Shown: positions 26,489 through 35,847, numbered from the stretch's first letter. The stretch: DNA of 64,000 nt from UMGS1519 sp050951005 (GCA_050951005.1 JBMNIP010000001.1:310001-374000), one strand, 5' to 3'. Program-made: numbers and translations. The notes: generated by a model from the sequence alone, not told the origin.

Positions 26489-27844
26489 ATGGCATCAATA
26501 GAAAAGAAGGAGCAGTCCACAGAGCTTGTGGAAAAAAGCTTCGTGCATTACCTGCCCATCGTCATCGTCGGCTGCCTGATCTGCGGTGTTCCGTCCGCAA
26601 TCCTGAACAGCTGCGCAGGCATCTACTATCCGGCAATGGCCCAGGACCTGGGAGTGCAGGTCAGCCAAATCTCCCTGTGGCGTACGCTGGACTATATCAC
26701 CGGCATCATCGCATCCCCGTTCGCCGGCGTCTGGCTGGCAAAGCGTAACAGCAAAACCGTCATCCTGCTGGCTGCGGCAATCGAGTCGTGCATCTTCATC
26801 CTGTTCGGCTCGGTTCAGTCCGCCGATCAGCTGTGGCTGCTCTATATCGGCGGCGCAATCGCCGGTATCACCAATGCGGTCATGCTGGGTGTCGGCGTTG
26901 CTGCCATCATGAACCGCTGGTTCCAGTCTTCCACCGGCTTGGTAATCGGCATCTGCACCGCGTTCACCGGCATCGGCGGCATTATCTTCACCCCGATTGG
27001 ACAGGCTTTGATTGATTCCTCCGGCTGGCGCGTCAGCTACATCACCCTCGGTGTCGTCTCCCTGATCATCATGGTGGTCGGCGTCCTGCTGCTGATGAGC
27101 AACCGCCCCGAGGACAAGGGCATGCTGCCCTATGGCACGGCCAAGGCGAAGGCGAAGGCCGCCGAGGAGGCCGGCAAGGAAGACGCCGTCATCCCGAGCG
27201 TCCGCCCGAGCGTAGCCCGCAAGTCCTACATCTTCTGGCTCGTTATCCTGTTCGGCTTCCTGATCAACACCATCTGCAACATCAACGCATTCTTCGCCAG
27301 CTATGTGGTGTGGTTCAACCAGCAGCCCGATGTGGTGTCCGGTGCCGTCGCGGGTGCGTTCGTCACCGGTGCCGAGCTGACCATGTTCAACAGTGCCGGC
27401 AACGCGGGCGGCAAGCTGGCCCTGGGCCTGTTCTCCGACCTGAACCTGCGCAACACGATCATCGCGTTGTGCGCATGCGGCATCGTCGGCCTGTTCTTCA
27501 TGTGGCAGTTCCCGAACACGGTCCTGCTGCCCATCGGCTCCGTCCTCATGGGTTGCTTCATCGCCGCCGTCCTCGTGGTAATGCCGATGACGGTCCGCGC
27601 GGTCTTCGGCAGCGGTGCTGCCTACCCGATCATCTGGTCGAACATCGGCATGTCCCTGGGCCTGGGCGGTGCCTGCGGTTCCTACATCTGGGCATTCATC
27701 TCCGAGAACTTCGGCGGTTACGGTGCTGTGTTCAGCGTGGCGCTGGTCCTGATGTTCGTCCTGTTGGCAGTTGGCTTGTTCGTCTACAGCAAGCGCGACG
27801 CTCTGCCGCGTGAGGAGCTGACAGAAGAGGACCTGACGGTCTAG
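26489..27844 (+). CDS. Major facilitator superfamily transporter (OxlT-like)
   Basis: A 451-residue carrier with twelve predicted membrane helices in two halves, split by a charged cytoplasmic loop (residues ~208-245, AKAKAKAAEEAGKEDAV). The order of helices and Gly-rich segments resembles oxalate/formate-antiporter-type MFS proteins, which often carry organic acids. The substrate cannot be read from sequence. The ATG has only a weak ribosome-binding site. The gene stands alone between terminators and has an A+T-rich regulatory region, suggesting separate regulation. A role in import of the acids used by the CoA-transferases at 8-11 kb is possible but unsupported. Confidence 0.88.
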   Translation: MASIEKKEQSTELVEKSFVHYLPIVIVGCLICGVPSAILNSCAGIYYPAMAQDLGVQVSQISLWRTLDYITGIIASPFAGVWLAKRNSKTVILLAAAIESCIFILFGSVQSADQLWLLYIGGAIAGITNAVMLGVGVAAIMNRWFQSSTGLVIGICTAFTGIGGIIFTPIGQALIDSSGWRVSYITLGVVSLIIMVVGVLLLMSNRPEDKGMLPYGTAKAKAKAAEEAGKEDAVIPSVRPSVARKSYIFWLVILFGFLINTICNINAFFASYVVWFNQQPDVVSGAVAGAFVTGAELTMFNSAGNAGGKLALGLFSDLNLRNTIIALCACGIVGLFFMWQFPNTVLLPIGSVLMGCFIAAVLVVMPMTVRAVFGSGAAYPIIWSNIGMSLGLGGACGSYIWAFISENFGGYGAVFSVALVLMFVLLAVGLFVYSKRDALPREELTEEDLTV

Positions 27845-27884
27845 TCATTCCGATTTTCCCACAGGCCCGACCGGTCCCTTCCAA

Positions 27885-27916
27885 GCGCCCTTCCCCGAAC
27901 GGGGAGGGGCGCCTTT
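27885..27916 (+). terminator. Terminator after the MFS gene
   Basis: A twelve-base stem with one G-T pair (gcgcccttcccc/ggggaggggcgc) and a small loop, then TTTTCTT. Confidence 0.9.
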
Positions 27917-27994
27917 TCTTGTCGGAAATCCGGGAAGGGAGGATTTGCACATGGAGGTTCGGCGGCGCATCTTTTCGCCTTTGCATCGCGCCCG

Positions 27995-28000
27995 TATAAT
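27995..28000 (+). promoter_or_regulatory. Probable -10 element of murA
   Basis: An exact TATAAT hexamer about 100 bases before the murA ATG. The -35 region (TTTTCG at 17-base spacing) is poor. Confidence 0.45.
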
Positions 28001-28102
28001 CACGGGAGAACACACGAAGGTTATTTCTGCCGAAAAGGATGGGAGCCCGTTACGGGCACCTTGCCTTTCGGCTGCCGAACGATACAGAGGAATACACATA
28101 TT

Positions 28103-29401
28103 ATGTCTGAAGAAGTTATCATCGCCCGCGAATCGGAGAATCTTACCGGCACCGTTCAGGTTTCAGGAGCGAAGAATTCTGCCCTGAAGCTGATTGCCGC
28201 CGCGATATTGGGGCAGGGCACCTCGATTATCCACAATGTACCGCTGATTTCCGACATCGAAGTCATGTCGAACGTTGCCCGTGCAATGGGCGCGACGGTG
28301 ACGCGCGAGGACCATACCTTGACCGTCGATACCACGAATGTACAGGATAAGGAGACTCCCTACGAGTTGGTTTCGAAGATGCGCGCATCCATCTCCGTCC
28401 TCGGGCCGATGGTGGGCCGCTTCGGGCATGCGCGTGTTTCCATGCCGGGTGGTTGCCAAATCGGCGCTCGCAAGATCGATATGCATCTGGTGGGCATGTC
28501 GGAGCTCGGTGTCCACTTCGACGTGGACCACGGTTTCCTGGAGGCGACGGTGCCCGATTGCCTGCACGGCAACGAGGTGTGCTTGGAATTCCCGAGCGTC
28601 GGTGCCACCGAGAACACCATGATGACGGCAGTGGTTGCCAAAGGCCATACCACGTTGGAGAACGCCGCACGCGAACCCGAGATCGTCGATCTGGCAAATA
28701 TGCTCAATGACATGGGCGCCCATATCGAGGGAGCGGGCAATTCTACCATCGAGATCGATGGGGTACCCCTGGAACACCTCCATCCCTGCGAGCACACGAC
28801 GGTCGGCGACCGTATCGAGGCAGGCACCTTCCTGGTCGGCGGTGCGCTGTTGGGCGGTCCGCTGACGGTGACGGGCATCGATCCGTCCTTCCTGCGCATG
28901 GCCATCCTGAAGCTGCGAGCCATGGGCTGCACGGTCGATACCGGCGACGACTGGATTCGAGTTCAGCGCACCGGTCGCCTGAAGGCGACCGATATCCAGA
29001 CGTTGCCGCACCCCGGCTTTCCCACGGACCTGCAGGCGCAGTTCATGCTGCTCTGCGCCCTGGCAGACGGCAGTTCGGTGGTGACGGAGAACGTTTTCGA
29101 GAATCGGTTCATGTTCGCTGAGGAAATCATGCGTATGGGCGCAGACATCGCCATCGACGGGCATCATGCCATTGTGAACGGCACGGACAAGCTCGAAGGG
29201 GCACCGGTTTCCTCAACCGATTTGCGGGGTGGCGCAGCGCTGGTGCTTGCAGGACTCGCTGCCGAAGGGGAGACGGTTATCCACGCTATCAACCATATCG
29301 ATCGTGGATATGAGAATTACGTCGGCAAACTCCAATCGCTCGGTGCGAATGTCGAGCGGTGCATGATGAACGACGACGGCACATTTTCACCGCTGGCATA
29401 G
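28103..29401 (+). CDS. murA: UDP-N-acetylglucosamine 1-carboxyvinyltransferase
   Basis: A 432-residue enzyme that transfers enolpyruvate from PEP to UDP-GlcNAc, the first committed step of peptidoglycan synthesis. SGAKNSALKLIAAAIL is the N-terminal substrate loop. C118 in MPGGCQIGARKIDMHL is the PEP- and fosfomycin-binding cysteine, so the enzyme should be fosfomycin-sensitive in principle. DLRGGAALVLAGLAAEG is the C-terminal signature. The ATG at 28103 follows CAGAGGA; a TTG-initiated frame 14 codons upstream is less likely. The next gene, a cell-wall LCP-like protein, starts 32 bases after the stop. Confidence 0.96.
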   Translation: MSEEVIIARESENLTGTVQVSGAKNSALKLIAAAILGQGTSIIHNVPLISDIEVMSNVARAMGATVTREDHTLTVDTTNVQDKETPYELVSKMRASISVLGPMVGRFGHARVSMPGGCQIGARKIDMHLVGMSELGVHFDVDHGFLEATVPDCLHGNEVCLEFPSVGATENTMMTAVVAKGHTTLENAAREPEIVDLANMLNDMGAHIEGAGNSTIEIDGVPLEHLHPCEHTTVGDRIEAGTFLVGGALLGGPLTVTGIDPSFLRMAILKLRAMGCTVDTGDDWIRVQRTGRLKATDIQTLPHPGFPTDLQAQFMLLCALADGSSVVTENVFENRFMFAEEIMRMGADIAIDGHHAIVNGTDKLEGAPVSSTDLRGGAALVLAGLAAEGETVIHAINHIDRGYENYVGKLQSLGANVERCMMNDDGTFSPLA

Positions 29402-29433
29402 CATCTCGCATCGTATGTGCATCGGGAGTGTCC

Positions 29434-30951
29434 ATGGCCCCTCAACGCAATAACGACCGGTTTTCATCATCTCGCCGTCGGCGACGTAAAGATTATCGAT
29501 CGGCATCGGTCGATTCCATAATCGGTCCCGAAGGTAAACGCAGCGCCGGACGGCATGGCGGTGTGCATGAGCGCCTGCACCGCCGTCGGGATGGCAAGTC
29601 CATCGACCGTGGCGAGATCAGCCATGTCATTCCGCAGACCCGCAGCCGCGAGTCGAGGGCTGAGTACGCACGGCGTTCACGGAGCGGGCGGCATCTTTCC
29701 GGCCATGCGGCCAACGGGTCGATTCTGGGCTCGAAGCGGCCGCTGGTCATCATTGCTGCTGTCGTGGCGGTGCTGTTGGTGGTCTATTTTGCGGCATCGG
29801 CCGCCTATTCCGGCTCGGTAACGTCAAAGATGGCGATTAACAGCGATGACGTCGCCTCCGTCCTGACCGAACCGGATGCGGCAACCGATGTCTCATATAC
29901 GCTCATCGCGGCGGATCTCGAGACGAATGAGCAGTCCGGTTTCGACGGGGCCGATGTGCTGTTGCTTGCCCGAGTTGATCCAGCAACACCCACCGTGTCG
30001 CTTCTTGCCATCCCGGGAAACCTATCGGTCACGCTCTCGAACGGCGATACCGGACAGATCGGCAGCGAGCTTGCAACCAGCGATGCCGCACTCATCCAAT
30101 CCGTTTCCGACCTTGTCGGCGTTGATATCGCCCATTATGTGAAAACCGATCGGGCGGGCCTGTCCGCAATCGTGGATACCTTGGGCGGAGTAGAGGTCAA
30201 TGTTGACCAGGAAGTGGACGACCCCAACGTCAGCAGCACGTATATCGCTGCCGGGCAGCAGACCTTGAACGGAGAGCAGGCAGTGACGTTCGCGGCTGCC
30301 TCCAACTATGCCGATGGCAGCACCCAACGGGGCAAGAACGATATGACCCTGCTCGAAGCCGTTTCCTCGTCGGCGCTTTCCCGCAGCGGGTTGGACGAGC
30401 TGTCGATGCTCGATGCGATCGCCGGTAACATCAAGACCGACTACACCGCCGATGAGCTGCAGAGCCTACTGGATACATTCCGCTCATACGATGTCGGTTC
30501 GACGATTACCTGCGTGATGCCCGGTTCCGATTCGACCACCGATGACGGAGATGCCCGCATCTTCTATTCGTCGAGCTCCTGGTCCCAGACGAAGAAGGCG
30601 TTCAAGGCGGGCGAGGATCCGGCGGCTAAGGTTCAGGAGAAGCTGCAGTCGGTAGATCCGTCGCAATATACGGTCAAGGTGGAGAACGGCTACGGTGAAG
30701 CGGGAAGCGCCGAAGAAGTGGCGAAGGCGCTGAAGAAAGCCGGCTATTCCGTTACCAGCACCGGCAATGCCGACCAGTACGTGTACACGGAGACGTTGGT
30801 AGTGTATAAGAAAGCCAAGGATAAGACGGCCGCCGAAGCCATTGCCCAGACGCTGGGCACAGGCCGTGCGGTTTCCGCAAGCATCTATTATTCGTTCAGC
30901 ACCGATATCGAGGTTATCGTCGGGTCCGATTGGGGCGGTAACGTCTCGTAG
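29434..30951 (+). CDS. LytR-CpsA-Psr (LCP)-like membrane protein with degenerate active site
   Basis: A 505-residue membrane protein. Residues 1-100 are an Arg/Ser-rich cytoplasmic tail, and one membrane helix spans ~103-125. An extracellular LCP-type domain (~150-320) is followed by a LytR_C-type domain (~415-505). LCP enzymes attach teichoic-acid-like polymers or glycans to peptidoglycan. The fold is recognisable at LLARVDPATPTVSLLAIPG and VDTLGGVEVNVDQEV. However, the usual pyrophosphate-binding arginines are missing: IPRD reads IPGN (193-196) and the YVRxR segment reads FAAASN. A catalytic role is therefore doubtful, and a scaffolding or regulatory role is possible. TCGGGAG precedes the ATG. 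The gene sits 32 bases behind murA. Confidence 0.85.
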   Translation: MAPQRNNDRFSSSRRRRRKDYRSASVDSIIGPEGKRSAGRHGGVHERLHRRRDGKSIDRGEISHVIPQTRSRESRAEYARRSRSGRHLSGHAANGSILGSKRPLVIIAAVVAVLLVVYFAASAAYSGSVTSKMAINSDDVASVLTEPDAATDVSYTLIAADLETNEQSGFDGADVLLLARVDPATPTVSLLAIPGNLSVTLSNGDTGQIGSELATSDAALIQSVSDLVGVDIAHYVKTDRAGLSAIVDTLGGVEVNVDQEVDDPNVSSTYIAAGQQTLNGEQAVTFAAASNYADGSTQRGKNDMTLLEAVSSSALSRSGLDELSMLDAIAGNIKTDYTADELQSLLDTFRSYDVGSTITCVMPGSDSTTDDGDARIFYSSSSWSQTKKAFKAGEDPAAKVQEKLQSVDPSQYTVKVENGYGEAGSAEEVAKALKKAGYSVTSTGNADQYVYTETLVVYKKAKDKTAAEAIAQTLGTGRAVSASIYYSFSTDIEVIVGSDWGGNVS

Positions 30952-30974
30952 GCCCCATCGCTCTAACAGAAACA

Positions 30975-30992
30975 GCCCGCATTGGCGCGGGC
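30975..30992. terminator. Short hairpin between convergent genes
   Basis: The stem gcccgc/gcgggc lies just after the LCP-like gene, followed by CGTTTC. It is a weak terminator candidate between convergent transcripts. Confidence 0.5.
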
Positions 30993-31018
30993 CGTTTCAG
31001 ACAAGTGCAGAGTGCTTA

Positions 31019-31345
31019 TTAGGCATCGTTGTCGAGCCCGGTCAGGGCATCAGGACGCCTGCCGAACTCGTATTGCGAAAGGTCGACGGGCTCGTCTTCC
31101 GAAGTGCGCGGGCCATGTTTCAGGAAGAACTCGCAGGAATAGCAGTACTCCTTAATGGCCTTCGTGCGGTCTACGTCGGGATCGAGCAGCAGCATGATGT
31201 CGTCGGTCTGCTTATGGGTTTTTCTGGTGCACCAACTGAATTGGCAATCCTTTGGGCAGATGCTGCCCTTCATATAATGGGGGCAGTGGTCGAAATTGTT
31301 ATTCGGGCCTTCGCACCCACGGGTTTCCCAGCAGAATTTCGCCAT
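31019..31345 (-). CDS. Small cysteine-rich protein
   Basis: A 108-residue protein with eight cysteines. Six are in the first 40 residues (KFCWETRGCEG, DHCPHYMKGSICPKDCQFSWC) and two are in KEYCYSCEFF. The CW pairs and spacing resemble metal-binding or iron-sulfur 'two-CW'-type domains seen in anaerobes, but I cannot name a function. The start ATG lies about 30 bases downstream of the nfu-like gene on the same strand, so the two are probably co-transcribed. That makes iron-sulfur or metal handling a reasonable guess, no more. Confidence 0.7.
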   Translation of the reverse strand: MAKFCWETRGCEGPNNNFDHCPHYMKGSICPKDCQFSWCTRKTHKQTDDIMLLLDPDVDRTKAIKEYCYSCEFFLKHGPRTSEDEPVDLSQYEFGRRPDALTGLDNDA

Positions 31346-31376
31346 CGTGATTCACTCGATTCCTCTTGGCCTGTTC

Positions 31377-31628
31377 CTACTGCACAGGGATGACTCGGGT
31401 AACGCCGGGGACACGTTCTTTCAGGATGCGCTCCACGCCGTTGGCAAGCGTCATCTGGGATAGCGGGCAGCCGTTGCAAGCGCCCTGGAGGCGGACGGAC
31501 ACGACTCCCTCATCGTTGACGTCCACGAATTCGATATCGCCGCCATCCATCTGCAAGTTGGGGCGAATCAGCTCCAGCACGCCTTTCACATCGTCCGAAT
31601 TGATGATGACGTTGTTCTCTTCAGCCAT
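31377..31628 (-). CDS. NifU-like (Nfu-type) iron-sulfur scaffold protein
   Basis: An 83-residue protein that is essentially one NifU C-terminal domain. The motif GACNGCPLSQMTL carries the CxxC that holds a [4Fe-4S] cluster across a dimer, and GGDIEFVDV lies before it as expected. Such proteins pass clusters to apo-enzymes; clients in this window include LeuC and NrdG. AAGGAGTTACCT before the ATG at 31628 sets the start, so a longer frame running to 31751 is discarded. It is divergent from the riboflavin operon promoter and precedes the Cys-rich gene. Confidence 0.9.
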   Translation of the reverse strand: MAEENNVIINSDDVKGVLELIRPNLQMDGGDIEFVDVNDEGVVSVRLQGACNGCPLSQMTLANGVERILKERVPGVTRVIPVQ

Positions 31629-31745
31629 AGGTAACTCCTTCGGTCGCATTTTTCGCCGTGATGATAGCACAGAGCCGCACCAGGGCGGAAACACCGGGCG
31701 GACCCTGAAGGCTAAAGGCGCGAAATGAGCACAAACGGTTGGGGG

Positions 31746-31774
31746 TTGCACAGGTGCGGCAGCACGCCTATACT
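31746..31774 (+). promoter_or_regulatory. Promoter of the riboflavin operon
   Basis: TTGCAC (31746-31751) and TATACT (31769-31774) are separated by 17 bases. The predicted start near 31781 places the FMN riboswitch at the very 5' end of the transcript. Confidence 0.8.
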
Positions 31775-31787
31775 GACAGCCGATATC

Positions 31788-31912
31788 TGTTCAGGGCGAG
31801 GTGAAATTCCTCACTGGCGGTAACGGCTCCAGCCGAAGTCCGCGACCCTCCCACAGGGAGGCTGATCCGGTGCAAGTCCGGAACCAACGGTACAGTCCGG
31901 ATGGAAGAACAG
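31788..31912 (+). ncRNA. FMN riboswitch (RFN element)
   Basis: The order of conserved blocks matches the RFN element: TCAGGGCGAGGTGAAATTCC, CACTGGCGGTAA, AGTCCGCGAC, a variable hairpin (ccctcc/gggagg), CTGATCCGGTGCAAGTCCGG, ACCAACGGTACAGTCCGGAT and GGAAGAACA. These form the six-helix FMN-binding junction. FMN binding should favour the downstream terminator hairpin at 31961 and shut off ribD-ribE-ribBA-ribH. Confidence 0.96.
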
Positions 31913-31960
31913 GATGCAGGCTGACGAAGGCGGCTGCCGTCGTCATGCACTGGTGTCTTC

Positions 31961-31986
31961 GCCCGCAGATGCCCGCGGGCTTTTTT
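31961..31986 (+). terminator. Riboswitch-controlled terminator before ribD
   Basis: The stem gcccgc (31961-31966)/gcgggc (31975-31980) is followed by TTTTTT. It lies 49 bases after the aptamer and about 90 bases before ribD, so control is probably by transcription termination. The stretch between the aptamer and this hairpin presumably holds the competing antiterminator; I did not fold it fully. Confidence 0.85.
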
Positions 31987-32075
31987 CATGCCCGGGGAAA
32001 CCATACGGCTGGCCGTGCAGAATCGGTCGGCATCGACCCGCCCCAGTTGGGCGGCTGATAGGAAGGAAGCGGGCT

Positions 32076-33188
32076 ATGAGCGATCCGGCGTTGATGCGGC
32101 GCGCTATTGCGCTGGCGAAGACGGCTGCCGGTTGGACGAACCCCAATCCGCTGGTCGGTGCCGTCATCGTGAAGGACGGGCGCATTATCGGAGAGGGTTG
32201 CCACGAACGTTTCGGCGATCTGCATGCCGAGCGCAATGCGCTGAAGTCCTGCACGGAGACCCCACAGGGCTCAACCGTCTACGTGACCCTGGAGCCCTGC
32301 AACCACACCGGCCACCAACCGCCCTGCGTCGATGCGCTGATCGAAGCAGGGGTGGCGAAGGTCGTTGTCGGTTCGCGCGATCCGAATCCGCTGGTCAGCG
32401 GCAAGGGAAATGCCCGCCTTCGGGAAGCGGGGATTCAGGTTGAAGAGGATTTCCTTCGTGACGAATGCGATGCCCTGAACCCCATCTTCTTTCACTACAT
32501 CACGCAGAAGCGTCCCTATGTGGTGGCGAAATGGGCGATGACCGCCGACGGAAAGATCGCCACGGCCACCGGGGATGCCCGATGGGTATCCAACGAGCAG
32601 TCGCGTGCCGAAGTACACGAGCTGCGCCATCGCCTGGCAGGCATCCTCGTGGGTATCAACACGGTCATCGCGGACAATCCACAGCTGACGGCGCGTCGTT
32701 CGCAGCCGAGCAACAATCCGACGCGCATCGTTTGCGACTCGCGTTTGCGTATCCCGCTCGATAGCCGATTGGTGCAGAGTGCCAACGAGGTGCCCACCAT
32801 CGTGGTATGCGCCTGCAAGCTGACAGATGGGCCGCAAGCGGCGAAGGCGGTGCGGCTTTCAGATGCCGGCGTGACGGTGCTGAGCGTCCCGAACGAAGCG
32901 GGGGAGGTCGACCTCGACCTGCTGATGGACGAGCTCGGTGCCCGCGAGATCGATTCGGTGCTGGTTGAGGGCGGCAGTACGGTGAACGCGCAGATGTTCA
33001 ACCTGGGGCTGGTAGACGAGGCTATCGTCTACGTGGCGCCGAAGGTCATCGGCGGCACCAAGGCAAAGACCCCCGTCGGCGGGGTAGGCCTGACCTGCAT
33101 GGCAGATGCCATCGAACTCGGCATACCGGAAGTCGAACTGGTCGGCGATGATGTGAAGCTGACGTACAAGCTGAATCGAGGCATGTGA
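32076..33188 (+). CDS. ribD: Bifunctional riboflavin deaminase/reductase
   Basis: A 370-residue two-domain enzyme for steps two and three after GTP cyclohydrolase II. The N-terminal deaminase (1-145) has zinc ligands H50 in HAERNAL and C75 and C84 in LEPCNHTGHQPPC. The C-terminal reductase (~150-370) has the DHFR-like KWAMTADGKIATATGDARWVS segment and VEGGSTVNAQM. The ATG at 32076 follows AGGAAGGAAG. The frame is open upstream into the riboswitch region, but that part is RNA leader. The stop overlaps the ribE start by one base. Confidence 0.96.
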   Translation: MSDPALMRRAIALAKTAAGWTNPNPLVGAVIVKDGRIIGEGCHERFGDLHAERNALKSCTETPQGSTVYVTLEPCNHTGHQPPCVDALIEAGVAKVVVGSRDPNPLVSGKGNARLREAGIQVEEDFLRDECDALNPIFFHYITQKRPYVVAKWAMTADGKIATATGDARWVSNEQSRAEVHELRHRLAGILVGINTVIADNPQLTARRSQPSNNPTRIVCDSRLRIPLDSRLVQSANEVPTIVVCACKLTDGPQAAKAVRLSDAGVTVLSVPNEAGEVDLDLLMDELGAREIDSVLVEGGSTVNAQMFNLGLVDEAIVYVAPKVIGGTKAKTPVGGVGLTCMADAIELGIPEVELVGDDVKLTYKLNRGM

Positions 33189-33859
33189 TGTTTACGGGAA
33201 TCGTCGAGGAAATCGGCACGATTCGCCGGGTGCTTCCCGGCTCGCGTGCCGGGAAGCTGACGGTGGGCGCCTGCAAGGTGCTCGAAGGAACGCAGATCGG
33301 CGACAGCATAGCAGTCAATGGCGTATGCCTGACGGTAGTGGAGCTCGGCAGCGATTTCTTCACCGCCGATGTGATGCCCGAAACCCTGACCAAGTCGGGG
33401 CTTGGGAGCCTGAAGTCGGGCGATCCGGTGGACCTTGAACGCGCGATGCCGGCGAACGGGCGTTTCGGCGGGCATATCGTCTCCGGCCACATCGACGGCA
33501 TGGGGACCATCGTCGAGGTGCGGCCCGAGCAGAATGCCGTGTGGGTGACGATCCGTACCACGCCGGAGATCCTGCGATTGATTGTGGAGAAGGGCTCTAT
33601 CGCCATCGACGGCATCAGTCTGACGGTAGCTTCGGTGTCTTCGACCGACTTCCAGGTATCGCTGATCCCCCACACCGGGGAAGAGACGGTGCTTCTGAAA
33701 AAGCATGCCGGCGACAAGGTGAATCTGGAAAACGACATCGTGGGAAAGTATGTGGAGAAGTTGCTGGGCAAAGCGCTCGGCAAGGGCTCGGAGCAGGCGG
33801 AGACGCAAGCGGAACCGCATGGGTTGACCATCGAGTTTCTCCAGGCGAACGGATTCTAG
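33188..33859 (+). CDS. ribE: Riboflavin synthase, alpha subunit
   Basis: A 223-residue protein with two tandem lumazine-binding barrels. It disproportionates two 6,7-dimethyl-8-ribityllumazine molecules to riboflavin and the pyrimidine that RibH reuses. MFTGIVEEIGTI is the family N-terminus. SIAVNGVCLTV and SIAIDGISLTV are the repeat motifs of the two barrels, and GGHIVSGHIDG is the lumazine site. The ATG overlaps the ribD stop (TGATG), giving translational coupling. In E. coli nomenclature this is ribC/ribE. Confidence 0.95.
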   Translation: MFTGIVEEIGTIRRVLPGSRAGKLTVGACKVLEGTQIGDSIAVNGVCLTVVELGSDFFTADVMPETLTKSGLGSLKSGDPVDLERAMPANGRFGGHIVSGHIDGMGTIVEVRPEQNAVWVTIRTTPEILRLIVEKGSIAIDGISLTVASVSSTDFQVSLIPHTGEETVLLKKHAGDKVNLENDIVGKYVEKLLGKALGKGSEQAETQAEPHGLTIEFLQANGF

Positions 33860-33913
33860 GTAGGAAACGCGGGTGCCGGCACAGCCGGCGCACGAATAGA
33901 TTGAGAGGTAGCA

Positions 33914-35146
33914 ATGACCGATAACGCGACGGATACCCAAGCCAAGATGGGCACCGTGCAGGATGCCATCAACGAGCTGCAGTCCGGTCATCTGATCATG
34001 GTGGTGGACGACCCTGACCGTGAGAACGAAGGCGATCTGATCTGCGCGGCCGAATACGCCACGCAAGCGAATGTCAATTTCATGGCAACGCATGCCAAGG
34101 GGCTGATCTGCATGCCGATGAGCGCTGAGATCGCCCATCGCCTGAACTTCACCCAGATGGTCTCCGAGAACACGGACAACCATGAGACGGCTTTCACCGT
34201 GTCCATCGACCACAAGGACACCACCACCGGCATCTCGGCTGCCGAGCGCTCCTACACCGCCATGAAATGCGTGGACGACAACGCCCGGCCCGAGGATTTC
34301 CGCCGCCCGGGTCACATGTTCCCGCTGGTGGCACGTCCCGGCGGTGTTTTGGAGCGCAACGGTCACACGGAGGCCACCGTCGACCTGCTTCGCCATGCCG
34401 GCATGAAGCAATGCGGCCTGTGCTGCGAAATCATGCGCGAAGACGGCACCATGATGCGCACGACCGAGCTGCTGCAAAAGGCCGAGGAGTGGGGCATGAC
34501 CTTCATCTCCATCAAGCAGCTGCAGGACTACTGCCGCGAGCACGACAACCACATGAGGGAAGAGGCCATCGCGAAGCTGCCCACCAAGTATGGCGACTTC
34601 ATGATCCATGGGTTTGTGAACGATATCACCGGCGAGGAGCATGTCGCGCTGGTGAAAGGCGAGATAGGTAACGGCGAGAACGTGCTCGTCCGTGTCCACA
34701 GCGAATGCCTGACCGGAGACGTATTCGGTTCCGAGCGCTGCGACTGCGGCGATCAGCTGCACCGTGCCATGGAGCAGATCGAACGCGAAGGGCGGGGCAT
34801 CTTGCTGTACATGCGCCAGGAAGGGCGCGGCATCGGGCTGATCAACAAGCTGAAGGCCTATGCCCTGCAGGAGCAGGGACTGGACACCGTCGACGCGAAC
34901 GTCGCGTTGGGATTCGCTCCCGACTTGCGCGAGTATTGGAGCGGGGCGCAGATTCTGCGCAATCTGGGCTGCAAGACCATCCGTCTGCTGACGAACAATC
35001 CGCAGAAGGTGTACGGGCTGTCCGGCTTCAACTTGAAGATCGTGGAGCGCGTGCCGATCGAGATCGCGCCGCAGCGTTATGACCGTCGCTACCTTGCGAC
35101 AAAGCGCGATCGCATGGGCCATATTCTGGATAACGTGAACGGCTAG
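33914..35146 (+). CDS. ribBA: Bifunctional 3,4-dihydroxy-2-butanone-4-phosphate synthase / GTP cyclohydrolase II
   Basis: A 410-residue fusion supplying both riboflavin precursors. The N-terminal DHBP synthase (1-205) shows DDPDRENEGDLICAAE, the metal and substrate loop, and RPGHMFPLVARPGGVLERNGHTEA. The C-terminal GTP cyclohydrolase II (~206-410) shows the zinc cysteines in HSECLTGDVFGSERCDCGDQ and RQEGRGIGLINKL with the catalytic Arg/Tyr region. Both halves look intact. TTGAGAGGTAGC precedes the ATG. It is the third gene of the FMN-controlled operon. Confidence 0.96.
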   Translation: MTDNATDTQAKMGTVQDAINELQSGHLIMVVDDPDRENEGDLICAAEYATQANVNFMATHAKGLICMPMSAEIAHRLNFTQMVSENTDNHETAFTVSIDHKDTTTGISAAERSYTAMKCVDDNARPEDFRRPGHMFPLVARPGGVLERNGHTEATVDLLRHAGMKQCGLCCEIMREDGTMMRTTELLQKAEEWGMTFISIKQLQDYCREHDNHMREEAIAKLPTKYGDFMIHGFVNDITGEEHVALVKGEIGNGENVLVRVHSECLTGDVFGSERCDCGDQLHRAMEQIEREGRGILLYMRQEGRGIGLINKLKAYALQEQGLDTVDANVALGFAPDLREYWSGAQILRNLGCKTIRLLTNNPQKVYGLSGFNLKIVERVPIEIAPQRYDRRYLATKRDRMGHILDNVNG

Positions 35147-35218
35147 CCGTTCATCGGAGGATAGCAGCAAGGGAACCGCGCTTCGCCCGGAAGGCGGAGC
35201 GAAAGAGAAAGGAACAAC

Positions 35219-35686
<468 letters not shown>

Positions 35687-35749
35687 TGATTCGGTGTGCT
35701 TCGGCGATACCGCCTAAGCACAAGGACAAGTCGGGTAGCCTGTCATACT

Positions 35750-35785
35750 GGCCGCCGATTTCCGGTACGGGGACGGCGGCCTTTG
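35750..35785 (+). terminator. Terminator of the riboflavin operon
   Basis: The stem ggccgcc (35750-35756)/ggcggcc (35775-35781) encloses a loop that can pair further (ccgg region), followed by TTTGCC. Confidence 0.7.
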
Positions 35786-35847
35786 CCTTATCGGGGCACC
35801 TCTGCTGCACTTAGGCATATCGCGGCCCCGCACGTGAAAGGAGCTCC

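Noticed and set aside
26283..26501. Possible 72-residue leader protein before the MFS gene
   Set aside because: No good ribosome-binding site, no recognisable sequence, and it overlaps the carrier start; kept only as part of the leader region.
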